From NCBI GenBank assembly GCA_903901395.1, contig CAIUQW010000154.1, positions 1 to 6,487 of the forward strand: 6,487 bases of DNA. The letters run 5' to 3'. This DNA comes from an uncultured Chlorobiales bacterium. Its GTDB lineage: Bacteria > Bacteroidota > Chlorobiia > Chlorobiales > Chlorobiaceae. The notes below the pieces were generated by a model that was not told the DNA's origin, did not search any database, and saw only the letters and a list, made by a program, of their open reading frames with translations. The stretch's first letter is position 1. Each line of letters opens with the position of its first letter. Below are positions 5,025 through 6,487 of this stretch, piece by piece. The position numbers and the translations under genes are program-made.

Positions 5025-6297
5025 CTCGTATTTCAATTATCTCCTCCCAACTCGTCGTGTAGTGCGGGGAGAGCTTTTCCTGGCGCTGTTTCCAGCCGGT
5101 GCGGTGGTCGGCGGCGATGCGTAGCGTGCCCTGGCCGTAGCGAGAGTTGACGGCGTCAAGCGCCTGCATGAGTTTGGCGGAGGTCTCCTGCACTTGCAGT
5201 GGCTCTGGCTCGAAGAGCGAGGTCTGGCGCGGTTCGGCTTCGGTGACGGAAACGAGGCCGCCGAGGATGACTCCGGCTTTCTTGTAGGGCAGGCCGGGCT
5301 TGAAAATATCGCCAAGCACGGCCTCTGCGGCGCGGACGATGGCAAGCGTGTCCTGCGTGGCCACCGGAAGCGAGGCGGTGCGGGTGCCGTAGTAGCGGCG
5401 CTCCTGCTCCTCGAACGGGCTGGTGCAGATGAAGACCGTGACGAGCGACGCCAGCTCCTCTTCGCCGCGCAGCTTCAGCGCGCACTTCGTGGCGAAGTGC
5501 GCCACGGCCTGGCCGAGCGCGGCTTCATCCGTGACGGCGCTGCCGAACGAACGCGAGGTGCAGATGCTCTGCTTCGGCGGACGCACCAGTTCGAGCGGCA
5601 GGCACGAGTTGCCGTTCAGCTCCGCCTGCACCCGCGCGCCGGTGATGTGAAGGTGGCGGCGCACCCACTCGGGCGGCGCGTCGGCGAGGTCAAGCGCCGT
5701 CCGCACGCCGTTGCGGTTCAGAAACTCGGTGTGCCGCCGCCCGATCCCCCACACATCGCCCACCTCCATCGACGCCATCGCCCTGCGGGCCGCCGCCTGG
5801 TCGGGCAGAGTGCAGACTCCTGCAAATTCGGGATTCTTCTTCGCCATGCGGTTGGCCAGCTTGGCGAGTGTCTTGGTCGGCGCAAGGCCGATGCTTACCG
5901 GAATGCCGGTATCGCGCCGCACCGTCCGACGAATCATGCGCACATACTCATCGAGACCGATCCGCTCGAAGCCGCTCATGTCGAGAAACGCCTCGTCGAT
6001 CGAATAGACCTCCATCGACGGCGCGAGCGCGGCAAGCGTGTTCATCACGCGCGACGACATGTCGCCATACAGCGCGAAGTTGGCAGAGTAGAGCGCCACG
6101 CGATGCTCTTCGAGCGTCTTGCGGAACCTGAAGGCCGGGCCGCCCATCGGCAACCCGAGCGCCTTGGCCTCGTTGGAACGCGAAATGAAGCACCCATCAT
6201 TGTTCGACAGCACCACCACCGGCCTCCCATTCAGCGCCGGATTGAACACCCGCTCGCACGAGACATAGAAGTTGTTGCAATCGACCAGGGCGAACAT
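5014..6297 (-). CDS. umuC: UmuC, Y-family DNA polymerase V catalytic subunit
   Basis: The product is 427 residues, close to E. coli UmuC (422). It starts [20 protein letters not shown] with the metal-binding Asp6. [11 protein letters not shown] gives the catalytic Asp101 and Glu102, at the same numbers as in E. coli. [21 protein letters not shown] and [15 protein letters not shown] are typical finger and palm segments. The thumb follows (about 165-235), then the little finger (about 240-345) and a C-terminal DUF4113-like tail ending in [14 protein letters not shown]. UmuC copies past DNA lesions with low fidelity, normally with a processed UmuD dimer and RecA. No umuD is seen: upstream are a short leader, a GGGAC array and an IS end. 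The exonuclease gene follows downstream. No Shine-Dalgarno sequence is evident before the ATG, and no LexA box was recognised. A 113-residue part of the tail is duplicated in the TIR chimera. Confidence 0.95.
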   Translation of the reverse strand: MFALVDCNNFYVSCERVFNPALNGRPVVVLSNNDGCFISRSNEAKALGLPMGGPAFRFRKTLEEHRVALYSANFALYGDMSSRVMNTLAALAPSMEVYSIDEAFLDMSGFERIGLDEYVRMIRRTVRRDTGIPVSIGLAPTKTLAKLANRMAKKNPEFAGVCTLPDQAAARRAMASMEVGDVWGIGRRHTEFLNRNGVRTALDLADAPPEWVRRHLHITGARVQAELNGNSCLPLELVRPPKQSICTSRSFGSAVTDEAALGQAVAHFATKCALKLRGEEELASLVTVFICTSPFEEQERRYYGTRTASLPVATQDTLAIVRAAEAVLGDIFKPGLPYKKAGVILGGLVSVTEAEPRQTSLFEPEPLQVQETSAKLMQALDAVNSRYGQGTLRIAADHRTGWKQRQEKLSPHYTTSWEEIIEIRVDS

Positions 6298-6315
6298 GGG
6301 CAGAGCTTTTTCTAA

Positions 6316-6361
6316 AGGACAAAAGGGACTTCAGGGACAACAAGGACGAAAAGGACGACGA
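6316..6361. repeat. GGGAC short tandem array, copy 2 (five units, exact 9-base step)
   Basis: GGAC occurs at 6317, 6326, 6335, 6344 and 6353, every 9 bases without exception. Units 2-5 continue TT, AA, GA and GACGA, parallel to the array at 566-613. It lies 20 bases 5' of the umuC start, in the untranslated leader or promoter, and about 8 bases from the end of the insertion sequence. Confidence 0.75.
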
Positions 6362-6368
6362 ATTCCGC

Positions 6369-6487
6369 TGTCCCGTCCTGAAATAGTTGACAGATTTTAG
6401 GCTGCATGGACTTCACTTGGCGTTCGATAGTTCAAGGCCGTATGAAGTCTTTTGTTGTTATACAATTCAATCGAACTCTTGACCAGC
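6369..6487 (-). mobile_element. Terminal part of an IS3-family insertion sequence
   Basis: The sequence from 6369 begins TGTCCCGTCCTGAAATAGTT, a TG-starting end that looks like an IS3-family terminal inverted repeat. It is followed 28 bases further in by the stop codon of a transposase reading toward the end. The rest of the element lies off the right edge, so the other inverted repeat and the target duplication cannot be checked. The exact end (6369) is inferred from the TG rule and the change in sequence character next to the GGGAC array. Confidence 0.7.
6397..6487 (-). CDS. IS3-family transposase OrfB, C-terminal end (runs off the right edge)
   Basis: Reading the minus strand toward the stop at 6397-6399 gives the partial peptide LVKSSIELYNNKRLHTALNY followed by RTPSEVHAA. 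The pattern IELYNNKRLHxALxYxTPxEVH is the hallmark C-terminus of IS3-family DDE integrases (OrfB), just after the catalytic glutamate region. About 30 of roughly 280 residues are in the window. The DDE residues lie outside, so activity of the element cannot be judged. Its transcription points toward umuC. Confidence 0.88.
   Translation of the reverse strand, partial: LVKSSIELYNNKRLHTALNYRTPSEVHAA

Larger units (their letters stand above)
4745..5358. repeat. Duplicated block, right copy (UmuC tail + spacer + exonuclease start)
   Basis: Partner of 2391-2883. Here the block is embedded in two intact genes, so this copy keeps the original gene arrangement. The spacer is longer than in the left copy because of extra sequence at about 4871-5004 carrying two hairpins. 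Confidence 0.85.

Noticed and set aside
5194..6315. Long plus-strand frame of 373 residues opposite umuC
   Set aside because: It is a shadow of the GC-rich umuC codons: Arg- and Ala-rich, low complexity, with no recognisable domain.
6352..6379. Inverted repeat AGGACG/CGTCCT spanning the array and the IS end
   Set aside because: It joins the last array unit to the IS terminus, so it is probably a chance match between two GGAC-rich sequences.

Overview
The window looks like part of a bacterial chromosome, most plausibly a green sulfur bacterium (Chlorobi) or a relative. This is an inference from the gene mix (RmuC, a UmuC with a long C-terminal tail, a PEP-CTERM surface protein, a long Sel1-repeat protein), the weak Shine-Dalgarno signals before most genes, and the short dispersed repeats. 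No rRNA, tRNA or CRISPR array was seen, and the taxon cannot be proved from the sequence.

Layout, left to right. The 5' part of rmuC (minus strand) runs off the left edge. A 276-base gap follows, holding a five-unit GGGAC array with a 9-base step. Next comes a secreted protein with 13 full Sel1 repeats (minus). Upstream of it is a rearranged block: a 36-codon remnant of a DEDDh exonuclease gene, then an in-frame chimera of the first half of a TIR domain and the C-terminal tail of UmuC (minus). An AT-rich divergent region leads to a PEP-CTERM protein, the only plus-strand gene. An intact DEDDh exonuclease gene and an intact umuC follow (both minus). The right edge is the end of an IS3-family insertion sequence with the C-terminus of its transposase (minus).

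Two relationships organise the window. First, the umuC 3' end plus exonuclease 5' end occurs twice (about 2391-2883 and 4745-5358). The left copy has lost the polymerase core and most of the exonuclease, and has gained a TIR N-terminus on one side and the Sel1 gene on the other. The coding part of this block is about 92% identical in DNA, and most differences are synonymous. Second, several small repeat families are visible by comparing loci: GGGAC arrays upstream of rmuC and umuC with matching unit order; TTGAYAR heptamers over the UmuC-type stop codon (four units in one copy, two in the other); and a REP-like double hairpin present in only one copy of the umuC-exonuclease spacer.

Functionally, umuC and the exonuclease form a probable DNA-damage or translesion-synthesis pair, although no umuD is visible beside umuC. 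rmuC also acts in DNA maintenance. The Sel1 and PEP-CTERM proteins are exported and probably unrelated to repair. The TIR-UmuC-tail chimera is the most unusual item. It may be a young fusion gene or a decaying remnant, and the sequence alone does not settle which.
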